DNA of 64,000 bases from DASREM01 sp035652095 (GCA_035652095.1 DASREM010000028.1:372001-436000); one strand, 5' to 3'. Positions 17,613 to 27,259 are shown, counted from the first letter of the stretch. Numbers and translations: made by a program. Notes: generated by a model not told the origin, from the letters alone.

Positions 17613-18395
17613 ATGAGCAGAAATTTCGAGCTGTTACAAAAACTCGGCAAAGACCAGGAAATCCTTCGGCCCGGGCCAATCGAAGTACCTTCATCAGCAG
17701 CAGAAGTGGTGGCGCCTTCCGGCACTGTTCCGGCAGCTCTGGCGGCCCCGGCCATCTCGCAGCCGGTTAAACCCGGGCAAGAGGAGATCAGCAATCTGGT
17801 GCAACAGCTTTTTCTGAGCGCGGGAGCAGATGCGCCTCGCACCGTTGTGTTCACCAGCACGGAATCCGGTGCAGGGTGCACCTGGGTCTGCGGTCAGACC
17901 GCGGAAATGTTTGCCGGCCGAATTGCCGGGACCGTGTGCGTGCTGGATGCCAATCTGCGGCGGCCGGCGTTGGCGCAACATTTCGGACTGGAGAATGGCC
18001 CCGGGCTCTCCGATGCTCTGCTTCAGATGGACCCGATTCGCGTCTTCGCGCGCCCGCTTCCACTTCCGAACCTGTTCGCAATCACCGCGGGGACCTCGAA
18101 CGAAGCCGCGCAGGCGCTGCTCACTTCCGATCGCATGCGGTTGCGCCTTACGGAGCTTCGCTCCGAGTTTGATTTTGTCCTCGTGGATGCTTCTGCGATG
18201 ACTCTCTCCAATGAGGCCATCGGCCTGGGAAGCATGTCGGATGGTGTGGTGATGGTCTTAAAGGCAAATGCGTCGCGCAGACAGGGTGCACGCCAGGCGA
18301 TTCAGGAACTGCAAGCCGGAAAGGCGAAGGTGTTGGGCGCGGTGTTGAACCAACGCAAGTTCCCCATCCCGCAAGCGATCTACAAGCTTTTCTGA
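17613..18395 (+). CDS. CpsD/BY-kinase-like P-loop protein with defective Walker A
   Basis: The fold is that of the MinD/CpsD group: a Walker A-like ESGAGCTW at residues 84-91, a Walker A'-like LDANLRRPAL at about 111-120, and a Walker B-like LVDAS near 191. In bacterial tyrosine kinases the first motif is PGEGKST; here Cys89 replaces the invariant Lys, so normal ATP binding is doubtful. There is also no Tyr-rich C-terminal tail, only one Tyr in the last residues. The protein may be a regulatory pseudokinase that works with the AAA ATPase upstream (inference). It ends 10 bases from the convergent regulator gene. Confidence 0.82.
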   Translation: MSRNFELLQKLGKDQEILRPGPIEVPSSAAEVVAPSGTVPAALAAPAISQPVKPGQEEISNLVQQLFLSAGADAPRTVVFTSTESGAGCTWVCGQTAEMFAGRIAGTVCVLDANLRRPALAQHFGLENGPGLSDALLQMDPIRVFARPLPLPNLFAITAGTSNEAAQALLTSDRMRLRLTELRSEFDFVLVDASAMTLSNEAIGLGSMSDGVVMVLKANASRRQGARQAIQELQAGKAKVLGAVLNQRKFPIPQAIYKLF

Positions 18396-18405
18396 GAAGG
18401 CAGAA

Positions 18406-19176
18406 TTACGAAATAGATGAAGGAAACGATCTCCCGTTCACGCTACCTTTGTTGAGGCCCGTGAGGTTCGTTTTCTTCGGCTCGTCCGCCAAGGTATTTC
18501 CGAGGCTATAAGCGTAAAGCACGACCTCGACCCGCTTTGACACGCCAAGCTTATCGAAGATCCGGAACAGGTAATTCTTGACCGTGTGCTCGGTCAAGCC
18601 CAGCCGTTGAGCGATTTCGCGGTTGGACAAGCCTTCCGCCACGCAGCGAACCACCTCTTGCTCGCGTCGCGAGAGCAGGGCGGCGCCACGGGAGTCAATC
18701 ATCCGCATGGGCAGGGCTTCACCCAAGGCTTCCAACAGGTAGCGCAGTTCCTTGCTGTTGGCCCAGACCTGGCCGAGGTTGACGCAATGAATACATTTGG
18801 CCAAAGCCTTCAATGACTCGCTGCGCGAGAACACGCCTCGGGCCCCGGCGCGGAAAGCTTCGACGACCTGGCTGCGCTCCGAGGAGTCAATCAACATGAC
18901 CACGCGGGTCTCAGTGCGCAGGTTATGAATTTCGCGCGCCACGGAGAATCCCTTTTTCGGGTCGTCATCCAGTTCAGCGCTGATGACGATGACCGCAGGT
19001 TTCTCGCGGAGCACCGCGGCCACGATGCCCTTGGCATCGGAAACCGGTTCAAGAACGCGAAAGCGCTTGTCGCGCTCCAGGGCGGCTGCCAGCAGTTGAC
19101 TGTTCATCCGCGTGCTGTCGGCAGCCAAAACGTGAATTGTCTCGGAGGTTTCGGGAAGAGAAATCGCGTGAGCCAT
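18406..19176 (-). CDS. NarL/FixJ-type regulator with degenerate receiver (second of the pair)
   Basis: It shares the whole layout and many residues with the regulator at 15422-16135: VVEAFRAGARGVFSRSESLK in the receiver and LTEHTVKNYLFRIFDKLGV in the LuxR-type helix-turn-helix. The expected phospho-Asp site reads VIVISAEL, so Ser replaces Asp (about residue 66). I start at ATG 19176, with AGGT about 8 bases upstream, giving 256 residues; GTG 19200 in the same frame is possible. A small GC hairpin (19205-19218, GCCCG/CGGGC) lies just before the start. Confidence 0.85.
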   Translation of the reverse strand: MAHAISLPETSETIHVLAADSTRMNSQLLAAALERDKRFRVLEPVSDAKGIVAAVLREKPAVIVISAELDDDPKKGFSVAREIHNLRTETRVVMLIDSSERSQVVEAFRAGARGVFSRSESLKALAKCIHCVNLGQVWANSKELRYLLEALGEALPMRMIDSRGAALLSRREQEVVRCVAEGLSNREIAQRLGLTEHTVKNYLFRIFDKLGVSKRVEVVLYAYSLGNTLADEPKKTNLTGLNKGSVNGRSFPSSIS

Positions 19177-19565
19177 AACAGAACCTAGGGTCCCAGACAC
19201 GGCTCGCCCGAAGGCGGGCCCGTCTATACCTGAATCCTTTCACCGAGGGGAAACTGGCCAAGCAAACACCAGGATCGGTCTTGTTTAAAAAGTTATTGAC
19301 GCCGCGGCATTGCGGCGAGACGGCCAGCAACTTTCGCTGTGATACTCCAGCTCACAACCACTCACCCCGAGCGGCTGTTCTCCGGGACTTTATTCTCATG
19401 ACTACGGGGTGTAAATGGCACTTAGGTGCTATTCCCCCTAAGAGAATCGGCTCCCAGCAGCCAGTTTCAAAGTGGCACTCGAGAAATACCTCATCTCTGA
19501 ATGCCTAAACCATTGTACAGGTGAGGCTTCTTTGAAATTGGCCGTATCCCGGACTCCCCCTCACC
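19177..19565. other. Intergenic region upstream of the second NarL-type regulator
   Basis: This gap should carry the promoter of the regulator and the transcript end of proC. I saw the GC-rich hairpin at 19205-19218 and a short GCAC-TTAG-GTGC hairpin near 19420. The latter resembles half of a sigma-54 site (TGGCAC), but the -12 element is one base off spacing. No supported gene lies here. Confidence 0.3.
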
Positions 19566-20390
19566 TTACCCGAACGCCAGCTCTTTAGCCCGTTGCGCAG
19601 CCTTTACGACGGCCTTGATCAGGGTCACACGCAGTTTGCCTTCTTCCAGTTCCATAATTCCATCAATGGTGCAGCCGGCTGGAGTTGTTACCGCATCTTT
19701 CAACAGCGCCGGGTGATCGCCGGTTTCAAGCACAACCGTAGCAGCGCCGAGGGTAGTTTGCGCCGCCAACAGGGTTGCGATGTCGCGCGGCAAGCCCACC
19801 TTCACACCAGCTTCGGCCAGCGATTCCAGAATGATGTAAATGTAAGCCGGACCGCTGGCAGAGAGACCAGTGACCGCATCCATGTGCTTCTCGTCTACCA
19901 CAACGGTGCGTCCCACGACTTGAAACAGAGCGCAGGCCATTTCCAGGTGCTGCGGACCTGCAAATTTGCCTTTACACAGTGCTGTCATCCCGCAGCCAAG
20001 AACGCAAGGAGTGTTGGGCATCGCGCGGATGACGGGGATCTCGCCTCCAAGAGCCTTCTCGATCTGGCTGGTCGGTACAGAGGCCGCTACAGAAATGTAC
20101 AACTGGTTGGGATTAGCGGAGGGGCGGACTTGTTCCATGACTTCCTGAACGACTTGCGGTTTGACGCAAATAAAAACGATGTCGGCATTGCGCACTGCAG
20201 CCAGGTTGTCGGTCCCGACCGGCAGCCCTAATTTTTCCGCCAGGGCACGCGCGCGATCTTCATGAGCGACCGTTGCAGAGGACAACTGCGGCGTGAGCAG
20301 TTTCTTCTGCAATAACGCCTTGAGCAGAATGCCACCCATTTTTCCGGCACCCAAGACCGCCACTCGCTTGCCCGACAATTCCGAACCCAT
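19566..20390 (-). CDS. proC: Pyrroline-5-carboxylate reductase
   Basis: The NAD(P)-binding start KRVAVLGAGKMGGILLKALL, VFICVKPQVVQEV, VIRAMPNTPCVLGCGMTAL and the C-terminal signature TTPAGCTIDGIMELEEGKLR identify P5C reductase, which makes proline from 1-pyrroline-5-carboxylate. GGGGGA just before the ATG at 20390 sets the start and gives 274 residues, the usual length. It follows lhgO on the same strand with an 87-base gap, so cotranscription is possible but not shown. Confidence 0.95.
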   Translation of the reverse strand: MGSELSGKRVAVLGAGKMGGILLKALLQKKLLTPQLSSATVAHEDRARALAEKLGLPVGTDNLAAVRNADIVFICVKPQVVQEVMEQVRPSANPNQLYISVAASVPTSQIEKALGGEIPVIRAMPNTPCVLGCGMTALCKGKFAGPQHLEMACALFQVVGRTVVVDEKHMDAVTGLSASGPAYIYIILESLAEAGVKVGLPRDIATLLAAQTTLGAATVVLETGDHPALLKDAVTTPAGCTIDGIMELEEGKLRVTLIKAVVKAAQRAKELAFG

Positions 20391-20477
20391 AGTTCCCCCG
20401 TAATCCCGCCTAAAGGCAAAACGAAAAGGTAACACAGTCCGATGTCATCAAGTTTGACCGAAGCGCCGATTAACGGG

Positions 20478-21692
20478 TCAGGAAAGGGAAAAAGCCTTTC
20501 TTGCCATGGTTACGATCTCGCGTCCGATCGGCAAAGAGGCAGTAGCGGCTGGCGAGGGGACGTTGTACACATGGAGGAAGTTGCGCGCCACTACAAATTC
20601 GAAGTCATCCACCAGGGAGCCATCCGGCCTGAGTGCCTGTGCGCGCACTCCTGAACCGCCTGGGACCAAGTCATCTTCAGTGACTTCGGGCAACAAGCGG
20701 CGGAGTGCATGGACGAACGCGGTTTTGCTGTAGGAGCGGTGAAATTCGCTCAGGCCAAAGCGCCAGTGTTTACATGCCATGCGCCAGAAGCCTGGAAAAC
20801 GTAAGGCGGAAAGCGTGTCGCCGAGATCGAAGTCACTCCGCTGATAACCTTCGCGCTTGAACGCCAGGACGGCGTTGGGCCCAGCGTCCACTCCGCCGTG
20901 AATGCGACGCGTGAAATGAACTCCGAGAAACGGAAATTGCGGATTGGGAACCGGGTAGATCAGGGCCCGCACCAGGCGCTGCTTCTCAGGACGAAGGTCG
21001 TAATACTCGCCACGGAAGGGAACGATGATCAACTGCGGATGATCTCCCGCCATCCTTCCGACCGCATCGCTAAACAGGCCAGCGCAATTGATCACGAAGC
21101 GTGCATGGATTGCGTCGCGACGGGTTTCAAGCACGATGTCGGGCTGCGTCTGACGAATCGAGAGAACCTGCGAAGAGGTAAGCACCATGCCGCCGGCACT
21201 CTGCACAAGGTCCGCATATTTCTGGCTGACTGCGGCATAATCTGTGATGCCGGTAGAGGGCACGTGAAGCGCGCGAAGACCAGCGGCGTGCGGCTCAACC
21301 TCGCGCAGTTCCTCCCGCGTGAGCATGCGAACGCCGGCGAGCCCATTTTGACGGCTGCGCTCCCACAGGGTGTCAAGGTGCGGGAGTTCCTCGGCACGAG
21401 TTGCCACGACTACCTTTCCGCACACCGCATGGGGAATGGCGTGCTCGCGGCAGAACGCGACCATAGCCGCCGCACCCTCGACACATAGCCGGGCTTTCAG
21501 CGATCCTGGCCTGTAATAAATGCCGGAGTGGATGACGCCACTATTGTGGCCGCTTTGATGACTGGCAACGCGGGCTTCCTTTTCAACCACCGCAACCCGC
21601 AGTCTAGGGAAATTGCGGACTGCATGCAGAGCGGTCGAAAGACCTACAATTCCCGCTCCAATGATTGCAACATCTATGCGCTCATCCGGCAT
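20478..21692 (-). CDS. lhgO: L-2-hydroxyglutarate oxidase/dehydrogenase
   Basis: An FAD-dependent DAO-superfamily protein with IIGAGIVGLSTALHA at the N-terminus, and the LhgO hallmark SHQSGHNSGVIHSGIYYRPG and LCVEG segments that follow. LhgO-type enzymes oxidise L-2-hydroxyglutarate to 2-oxoglutarate, passing electrons to oxygen or quinones. The start at ATG 21692 has GGAGA about 6 bases upstream; 404 residues is typical. The gene order with proC suggests glutamate/proline-linked carbon metabolism, which is inference only. Confidence 0.9.
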   Translation of the reverse strand: MPDERIDVAIIGAGIVGLSTALHAVRNFPRLRVAVVEKEARVASHQSGHNSGVIHSGIYYRPGSLKARLCVEGAAAMVAFCREHAIPHAVCGKVVVATRAEELPHLDTLWERSRQNGLAGVRMLTREELREVEPHAAGLRALHVPSTGITDYAAVSQKYADLVQSAGGMVLTSSQVLSIRQTQPDIVLETRRDAIHARFVINCAGLFSDAVGRMAGDHPQLIIVPFRGEYYDLRPEKQRLVRALIYPVPNPQFPFLGVHFTRRIHGGVDAGPNAVLAFKREGYQRSDFDLGDTLSALRFPGFWRMACKHWRFGLSEFHRSYSKTAFVHALRRLLPEVTEDDLVPGGSGVRAQALRPDGSLVDDFEFVVARNFLHVYNVPSPAATASLPIGREIVTMARKAFSLS

Positions 21693-21762
21693 ACAGTCTC
21701 CAGATAAGCGCAGTTCCTGTTGCTTTCGCAAGGACGGATTACCATTGGGGCGAACCGGCGCT

Positions 21763-24700
21763 CTACTGCACGGTCAGCGTAACCGAGGCAGTGTGGGTGA
21801 TCGTGCCCGAGGTTGCGTTGACGGTAACGGTGTAAGTGCCGACCGGAGTCCCTGGGGTTCCTCCACCACTGCCTGCCGGGGTGTTGCCCCCTCCACCGCA
21901 CGCGACCAGCAATACCAATAAGAGGGTTGTGATCACAAGCGAGGAGATCCTGGTCCATTGAAGCGCGTAACGGCGACGCACCGCTCCAAAAACCAGGGTA
22001 AGAGCCGGAAAGGGCAAGAGCATCGCATAGAACAGAGGTGAGGTGCGAGTTCTGAGCGCGGCGGTGGGAGCGGTGGTTGAAATGGTCAGGGTTGCCGTTG
22101 CCGCACCGCTTCCAGTGACGATGGAAGTAAACGAGCAAGCACTCCGCAACGGAAGGCCCGTGCAGGTGAACGCGACATCGGTCGGAAAGGTCCCAGTTCC
22201 GGTTGGCGTGAGGTCCAACATGTAAGTCGCAGTGCCTCCCGCCTGAACTGTCTGCGCGCCGGAAGTGCTGGACAGGGTGAAATCGAAGGTGGAGTTGAAG
22301 GTGGCTGAGGCGCTATGCGTGATGGTCAATGGGTCTGTGCCTTGGCCCGCAATACTGAAGTTGTAGCTTTGGACTGCGCTGCTGCCGACGGTAACGGCGA
22401 AGGGTGCACCAGTAGTCGAGGCGCTGACAGTGGACGGAGACACGGTGCAGGTCGGCGGGCCGGAAACGCAACTCAGGCTTACGTCGCTGGTGTAGCCGTT
22501 GTAGGCGGTAACGGTCCCACTCAATGTTGTGGTGGACCCTGCCGCAGCGGATGCGGAGGATTGGGTGAGGACCAGGGTGTAATCCGGATTGGCGGTCACG
22601 TTCAAGGTCAAATTCTGTGTCTTTGCGGCAGGGGCGCCCGTGGTGGTTGCGGTCAGCACAATGGTATTGCTTCCGGTTGGAGTGGATGTGGTGGTTCCAA
22701 CGGTCAGCGTGACCGTTACCGGCGTGCTGGCGGTCGGGTTCACTGAACTCGAGGGAGAGAAGTTGCATGTGGCGCCGGTGGGCAGCCCTGTGCAGGAAAG
22801 AGAAACCGTGCCGCTGAACGATCCGGATCCCGTGACCTGGAATGTGATCGGGTTTGAAGGGTTCGGCTCGTTGGCATCGAGAGTAGTGGAAGAGAAGGAC
22901 GCGAGTCCGAAATCCACTACATGCAGGGTGAGCGCAAAGTCATGAGTAATGTTGAGCGCGTCGGAGCCAACGCCGTGCACGTTGAAGCTGTAATCTCCGA
23001 TGCTGTCCGATGCAGTGGTTGTGAAGCTGACTCCGCTTACAGTCGGAGTAAGCTGCGCCGGGTTCAACGTGCAGCTAGAGGGGACCGTGCCCGTACAACT
23101 GAGCGAAACCTGGCTGTTGTAGCCGTTGAGTGCGGTGACGATGCCATTGTAGGTTGCACTCTGTGATGGAAAGATGGTTTGCGATGCCGGGGAAACCGAA
23201 ATCTGGTAGTCGGGAGTTGTGATCAGGTTGAATTCCCAAATGCCACGGCCATATGTCGAAGCCCGCAGCTTCTTGGCGCCTCCGGAACTGAACAAGCGCA
23301 GCGCGGTCACGGCGACGTTGGGCAGGAATCCGGACTGACCGCTACTCGGCGCGGGGCCCAGTTCGGTCCAGCTAGCGGAAGAGGTGCTGCTGGAAAAAAC
23401 GCCGACGTCGGTTCCTACATAGACTGTACCGGTACTGGAGTCCACCACGACTGCGTTGGCCGGGGCGTCGGGCAGAACTCCTCCTCCAGTTCCTGAGAAA
23501 TCTGTCCAGGTTACGCCTGCGTTGGCGGTCTTCCACACGTGATTGACGTGAAATCCCATGATCGTGACAAACGCCGTGTTGCCGGTAACATCGGAGCTAT
23601 CAATGGCAACGCCGCCAATGGGAAAGGTGCTGAGATTGATATTGCCGGTGCGGTCTGCCCAGGTTGAAGTGCCGCCACCGGCGTTGGTAGAGACCCAGAT
23701 GCGGCCTCCGGCAGGGACTGTGCCGGGACCGAAGCTATCGGTGCCGGCATAAATCACCTTCGAGAAGCCGCTGCTATCCTTGGCGCCGCCTGCGGCCAGC
23801 GCGCGCACCAGATTCACTTCTGCGCCAGAGCATGGTGGCGCGCCACCCGGTTCGAAATCGCCGGAAAGGGCGGTTTGGGTCCCTCCAGTACCGGGTCCAC
23901 GCCATACGCGACAGGTGCCTATGATCAGCTCGCTGCTGGTGGACTGCGGGTCGAGGATATATGGCGTGTAGAAGGCGCCATGATCGTTGCCCACATTCAC
24001 GGACTGAACCACCAGCGGGAAAGTCTGTGAAAGACACGCGATTCCCGCAGTGCAACGCTGGATCGTAACGTCGGTGTTGGCGCTGAACCATTCCGTGGTA
24101 TTTGCCGGATTAATCGCGTTGAAGCCGCCGTCCCCGGCATTCACATTCAGCCAACTGCTGCTGCTTTGAGAAGACGCAGTCGCCGGGGAGCCATTGTCCT
24201 GGGTGCCGCCTAGAATGGTGTTGGCGTCGGTGGGATGCTGCGAGAACGAAACGAACTGCGTCATCGAGCCGAGCGTTTGGTTGAGGCTGTCGAACTGGTT
24301 GCTACCCCCGCAGGTGCCGGTCGCTAAGCCAAGATATCCATCCAGTGCGCGATACATGCCGCCATCATTCGCGAAGTACAGAATGGACTTCCCGTTGGAT
24401 ACGATCACGTCCACGTCGTGCTGGTCAGGGTGAACCTTCGCTATCGAGCTGCAGCCGTAGACGTGGGTGAGGTTGAGCCATGAGCCCTGGCTGCAAGTGG
24501 TCGAACTGGTCGTCGCAAGCGTGCACTTGAACAGGTTAATTGCGCCAGCGTAAAGATCGGTCGCGCTGCCGTTTGCAACTGCCTGAAGCTCGAGGTTATA
24601 GCTGCCTTGAGAAGTGCCGCAACCGAAACTATCTCCGCAATTGGTAATGGAAGTGTCGACAATCTGGGTCCAGGAGGAGCCACCGTTGGTGGTTCTCCAG

Positions 24701-25896
24701 ATACCCATATCGTTCTCGCCGGAATCGACGAACCAGAGGTACATCTCGTTTCGGCCGGGAACAACGGAGAATTCTCCGCGATAGATCGGGCAACCACTGG
24801 AGGATGGATTGGTGGGGCAATTGGTCAGAGTCAGTCCGGCGGTAGGCTGGGTTGCGAGCCGGCTCCAGTGAATGCCATCGCTGGAGGAGTAGATCCCATG
24901 GAAACGCAAGGCCGCGAAGAAAAGTCCAGCGGCTGAATTGTAGATCACGGATGTCGCCGAACCTGGAGCAACGGTAGTACCGCTATCGGTAACGGACGCG
25001 TATTTCCAGGTCGCGCCGCCGTCCTGCGAGTAGTACAAGCCGCGATTCAGGGTGACCGGGTTTTCCAACCCCAGAATGTCTCCGAGCGCCGAGCCCGCGA
25101 ATGCCGCGACCCCGAGGCTCGGGTTCGCGGTGCTGAAGGCGATCTTGCTAACGGCCATTCCGGCAAACGGGCGAGGCGACGAATCGGAAGATTGCGTGAT
25201 GGATGTCCAGGAATTGCCGCCATCGCTCGAACGCAAAAGTCCTAAGCCATAATAAGAATCGCCTGAGCTGTTCGCTTCTCCCGTGCCTACCAGAACGACG
25301 CTGTTCGCAGGATTACTATTTCCGGGCTGAATGGCAATTGCACCAACGGCGAGCGTGGGCTGATCGTCAATGACCGGCGTCCAGGTCACGCTGGCCGGAC
25401 TGATGCTCAGCGGCCCTGCATTGGTGGACTTCCAAACTCCTCCAAAGGCTCCCCCCACAAAGACCGTGTTGCCGCTGGTGTCGGCGGGATCAATTGCGAC
25501 CGAGGTGGCCCGACCCGAAACCCAGTTGTAGTCCTGCACGCCGGATCCGCTCGCGTCGGAGGCCAAAGGCGCTGGGCCCAGGGAGACCCATGAACCGCCC
25601 GGCGCGGAAATAGGCGACGAACTGGCTCCATCCTTTGTGCGGGTCAGCGCGCGTTGGGCCGCCCTCATTTGCATTTTTTGCAGATGGGCACGATAGCGAA
25701 GGGCAGCGGCAGCCTGTCCGGGGATTGTGCGCCCGCGCGCGAACCACTGTTCACGCTGGATAGGGCGGTCCGCATCTCGCTCCTCAATTGGATCGTAGGG
25801 CGAGATCATCTTTGAGCCCTGCCCGAAGGCAGCAATACTCAAGGCAAAGCTGACAGTGGAAACGCGCCGAAGCGCTGCGAGAAGACACTTATTCAT
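21763..25896 (-). CDS. Large secreted BNR-propeller and Ig-like repeat protein with an unusual C-terminal tail
   Basis: A 1377-residue protein with an N-terminal signal peptide (MNKCLLAALRRVSTVSFALS). Several BNR/sortilin-type Asp-box repeats follow (SSDGGNSW, SQDGGATW, TTNGGSSW, TANAGVTW) over about residues 80-900. Then come about four Ig-like repeats (CTGLPTGATCNFSPS and similar) to about 1285. The last 90 residues hold a hydrophobic stretch, RRR, a second hydrophobic stretch ending LLVACGGGG (Cys about 1333), a Gly/Pro linker and a short beta segment ending TVQ. BNR propellers bind glycans or proteins; no sialidase catalytic set was recognised. ATG 25896 is preferred over TTG 25932 because the promoter at 25940-25969 would start transcription near 25933. 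Confidence 0.8.
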   Translation of the reverse strand: MNKCLLAALRRVSTVSFALSIAAFGQGSKMISPYDPIEERDADRPIQREQWFARGRTIPGQAAAALRYRAHLQKMQMRAAQRALTRTKDGASSSPISAPGGSWVSLGPAPLASDASGSGVQDYNWVSGRATSVAIDPADTSGNTVFVGGAFGGVWKSTNAGPLSISPASVTWTPVIDDQPTLAVGAIAIQPGNSNPANSVVLVGTGEANSSGDSYYGLGLLRSSDGGNSWTSITQSSDSSPRPFAGMAVSKIAFSTANPSLGVAAFAGSALGDILGLENPVTLNRGLYYSQDGGATWKYASVTDSGTTVAPGSATSVIYNSAAGLFFAALRFHGIYSSSDGIHWSRLATQPTAGLTLTNCPTNPSSSGCPIYRGEFSVVPGRNEMYLWFVDSGENDMGIWRTTNGGSSWTQIVDTSITNCGDSFGCGTSQGSYNLELQAVANGSATDLYAGAINLFKCTLATTSSTTCSQGSWLNLTHVYGCSSIAKVHPDQHDVDVIVSNGKSILYFANDGGMYRALDGYLGLATGTCGGSNQFDSLNQTLGSMTQFVSFSQHPTDANTILGGTQDNGSPATASSQSSSSWLNVNAGDGGFNAINPANTTEWFSANTDVTIQRCTAGIACLSQTFPLVVQSVNVGNDHGAFYTPYILDPQSTSSELIIGTCRVWRGPGTGGTQTALSGDFEPGGAPPCSGAEVNLVRALAAGGAKDSSGFSKVIYAGTDSFGPGTVPAGGRIWVSTNAGGGTSTWADRTGNINLSTFPIGGVAIDSSDVTGNTAFVTIMGFHVNHVWKTANAGVTWTDFSGTGGGVLPDAPANAVVVDSSTGTVYVGTDVGVFSSSTSSASWTELGPAPSSGQSGFLPNVAVTALRLFSSGGAKKLRASTYGRGIWEFNLITTPDYQISVSPASQTIFPSQSATYNGIVTALNGYNSQVSLSCTGTVPSSCTLNPAQLTPTVSGVSFTTTASDSIGDYSFNVHGVGSDALNITHDFALTLHVVDFGLASFSSTTLDANEPNPSNPITFQVTGSGSFSGTVSLSCTGLPTGATCNFSPSSSVNPTASTPVTVTLTVGTTTSTPTGSNTIVLTATTTGAPAAKTQNLTLNVTANPDYTLVLTQSSASAAAGSTTTLSGTVTAYNGYTSDVSLSCVSGPPTCTVSPSTVSASTTGAPFAVTVGSSAVQSYNFSIAGQGTDPLTITHSASATFNSTFDFTLSSTSGAQTVQAGGTATYMLDLTPTGTGTFPTDVAFTCTGLPLRSACSFTSIVTGSGAATATLTISTTAPTAALRTRTSPLFYAMLLPFPALTLVFGAVRRRYALQWTRISSLVITTLLLVLLVACGGGGNTPAGSGGGTPGTPVGTYTVTVNATSGTITHTASVTLTVQ

Positions 25897-25939
25897 AGCG
25901 GAGTCCGGAAGGTAACGCGAATGAGCGGCCAATGAGCTA

Positions 25940-25969
25940 AGTATCCGAAGGTGAGTAGATGGTTGTCAA
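25940..25969 (-). promoter_or_regulatory. Sigma-70-like promoter of the BNR protein gene
   Basis: Minus-strand TTGACA (25964-25969), an 18-base spacer and GATACT (25940-25945) predict a start near 25933 and a leader of about 37 bases before the ATG at 25896. The -35 box is a perfect match and the -10 box matches at four of six positions. Confidence 0.5.
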
Positions 25970-26036
25970 TGACGAATAAACAACCTGCGGGTACCAACGA
26001 CACACGTCGGGGTATCCTCCCACTTATGGAGAGAGG

Positions 26037-27257
26037 TTATTCGTAGCGAAGCGCTTCGATGGGATCCAATCGAGCGGCCTTCCGGGCCGGGTAAAAGCCG
26101 AAGAAGATTCCTACAGCCATGGAGAAAATGACAGCTGAAATAATCGCGAGCGGGGACACCAGCACTGGCCACTGCAAGGTTTGAGTGATGACGAACGAGG
26201 CGGTCAGGCCAAAGACAATTCCGATCGCTCCACCCGCCAGGCTGAGCACGATCGCCTCGACCAGGAATTGCTGCTGCACGTCGCCTTCGGTCGCGCCGAT
26301 CGCCATGCGAATGCCGATCTCGCGGGTGCGCTCGGTGACCGAAACCAGCATGATGTTCATGATCCCGATACCACCCACCAGCAGGGAAATGCTGGCGATC
26401 GAAGCCAGAAGCACGGTGAAGAGTTGCGCCTGCTGATCGGCGAGATCGGCCATATCGGCAAGGTTACGGACGAAGAAATCATCATCCTGGCTTGTCCGTA
26501 TGCGGTGGCGGTCGCGTAACAGAGATGTGATCTGCTGCTGCGCCGTGTAGCTTGCCTGCCGCGATACCGCGGACACCATGATCCAACGCAACCAGTTCTG
26601 GCCGCTGATCTTCTTCTGCAAAGTGGTGATCGGGATCACGATGATGTCGTCCTGGTCCTGACCCATGGCGGCCGATGTACCCTTCGGGACCAGGACGCCA
26701 ACCACACTGAACGGAAGATTATTGATGCGGATGGTCTGCCCAATCGGGGACGTTGCGCCGAACAGGTTCTTGCGCACGGTTTCACCGATCACTGCAACAT
26801 TGGCGGCCATCTCGACGTCGTTCTGGGTAAATGAGCCGCCCTCCTGGAATCGCCAAGTTCGAATGTCGAAGTACTGAGGCTCAGTCCCATTCAAGCTGGT
26901 GGCCCAGTTGTCATTTCCAAAGACCACTTGCGCGGTGCTTTGACTGCCCGGGGCCGCCGCTTTGACCGAAGGACACTCGCGCAGGATCGCGGTCATGTCA
27001 TCGTAAACCAGGGATTTTGTTGCCCCCCAGCCCATGTGCATGCCACCACGGTTGACCGTGCCGGCGCCCACGAATAAAAGGTTAGAGCCCATGGCCGCGA
27101 TCTGCTCTTGCGCCTGCTGCTGGGCGCCCTGGCCTACGCTCACCATGGCAATGACCGCCCCGACTCCGATGATGATGCCGAGCATGGTGAGGGTGGAACG
27201 CATCTTGTTGCGCCCCAACGCGCGCATTGCGATCCGAATTATGGCGAGTAGATCCAC
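26037..27257 (-). CDS. MacB-type ABC transporter permease
   Basis: Four predicted membrane helices with the MacB arrangement: an N-terminal helix (MRSTLTMLGIIIGVGAVIAM), a large periplasmic MacB_PCD-like domain at about 45-260, and an FtsX-type three-helix end with SVTERTREIGIRMAIGA and the C-terminal FYPARKAARLDPIEALRYE. The start is GTG 27257, 2 bases after the preceding stop. In typical MacB the ATPase is fused to the permease; here it is a separate gene at 27721-28503. With the adaptor at 28503-29894 it forms an efflux or lipoprotein-type exporter. Confidence 0.88.
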   Translation of the reverse strand: MDLLAIIRIAMRALGRNKMRSTLTMLGIIIGVGAVIAMVSVGQGAQQQAQEQIAAMGSNLLFVGAGTVNRGGMHMGWGATKSLVYDDMTAILRECPSVKAAAPGSQSTAQVVFGNDNWATSLNGTEPQYFDIRTWRFQEGGSFTQNDVEMAANVAVIGETVRKNLFGATSPIGQTIRINNLPFSVVGVLVPKGTSAAMGQDQDDIIVIPITTLQKKISGQNWLRWIMVSAVSRQASYTAQQQITSLLRDRHRIRTSQDDDFFVRNLADMADLADQQAQLFTVLLASIASISLLVGGIGIMNIMLVSVTERTREIGIRMAIGATEGDVQQQFLVEAIVLSLAGGAIGIVFGLTASFVITQTLQWPVLVSPLAIISAVIFSMAVGIFFGFYPARKAARLDPIEALRYE

Positions 27258-27259
27258 AG

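Noticed and set aside
19415..19435. Sigma-54-like TGGCAC element near the second regulator
   Set aside because: The -24 GG to -12 GC spacing is 9 instead of 10 bases, and no enhancer-binding protein gene is nearby.
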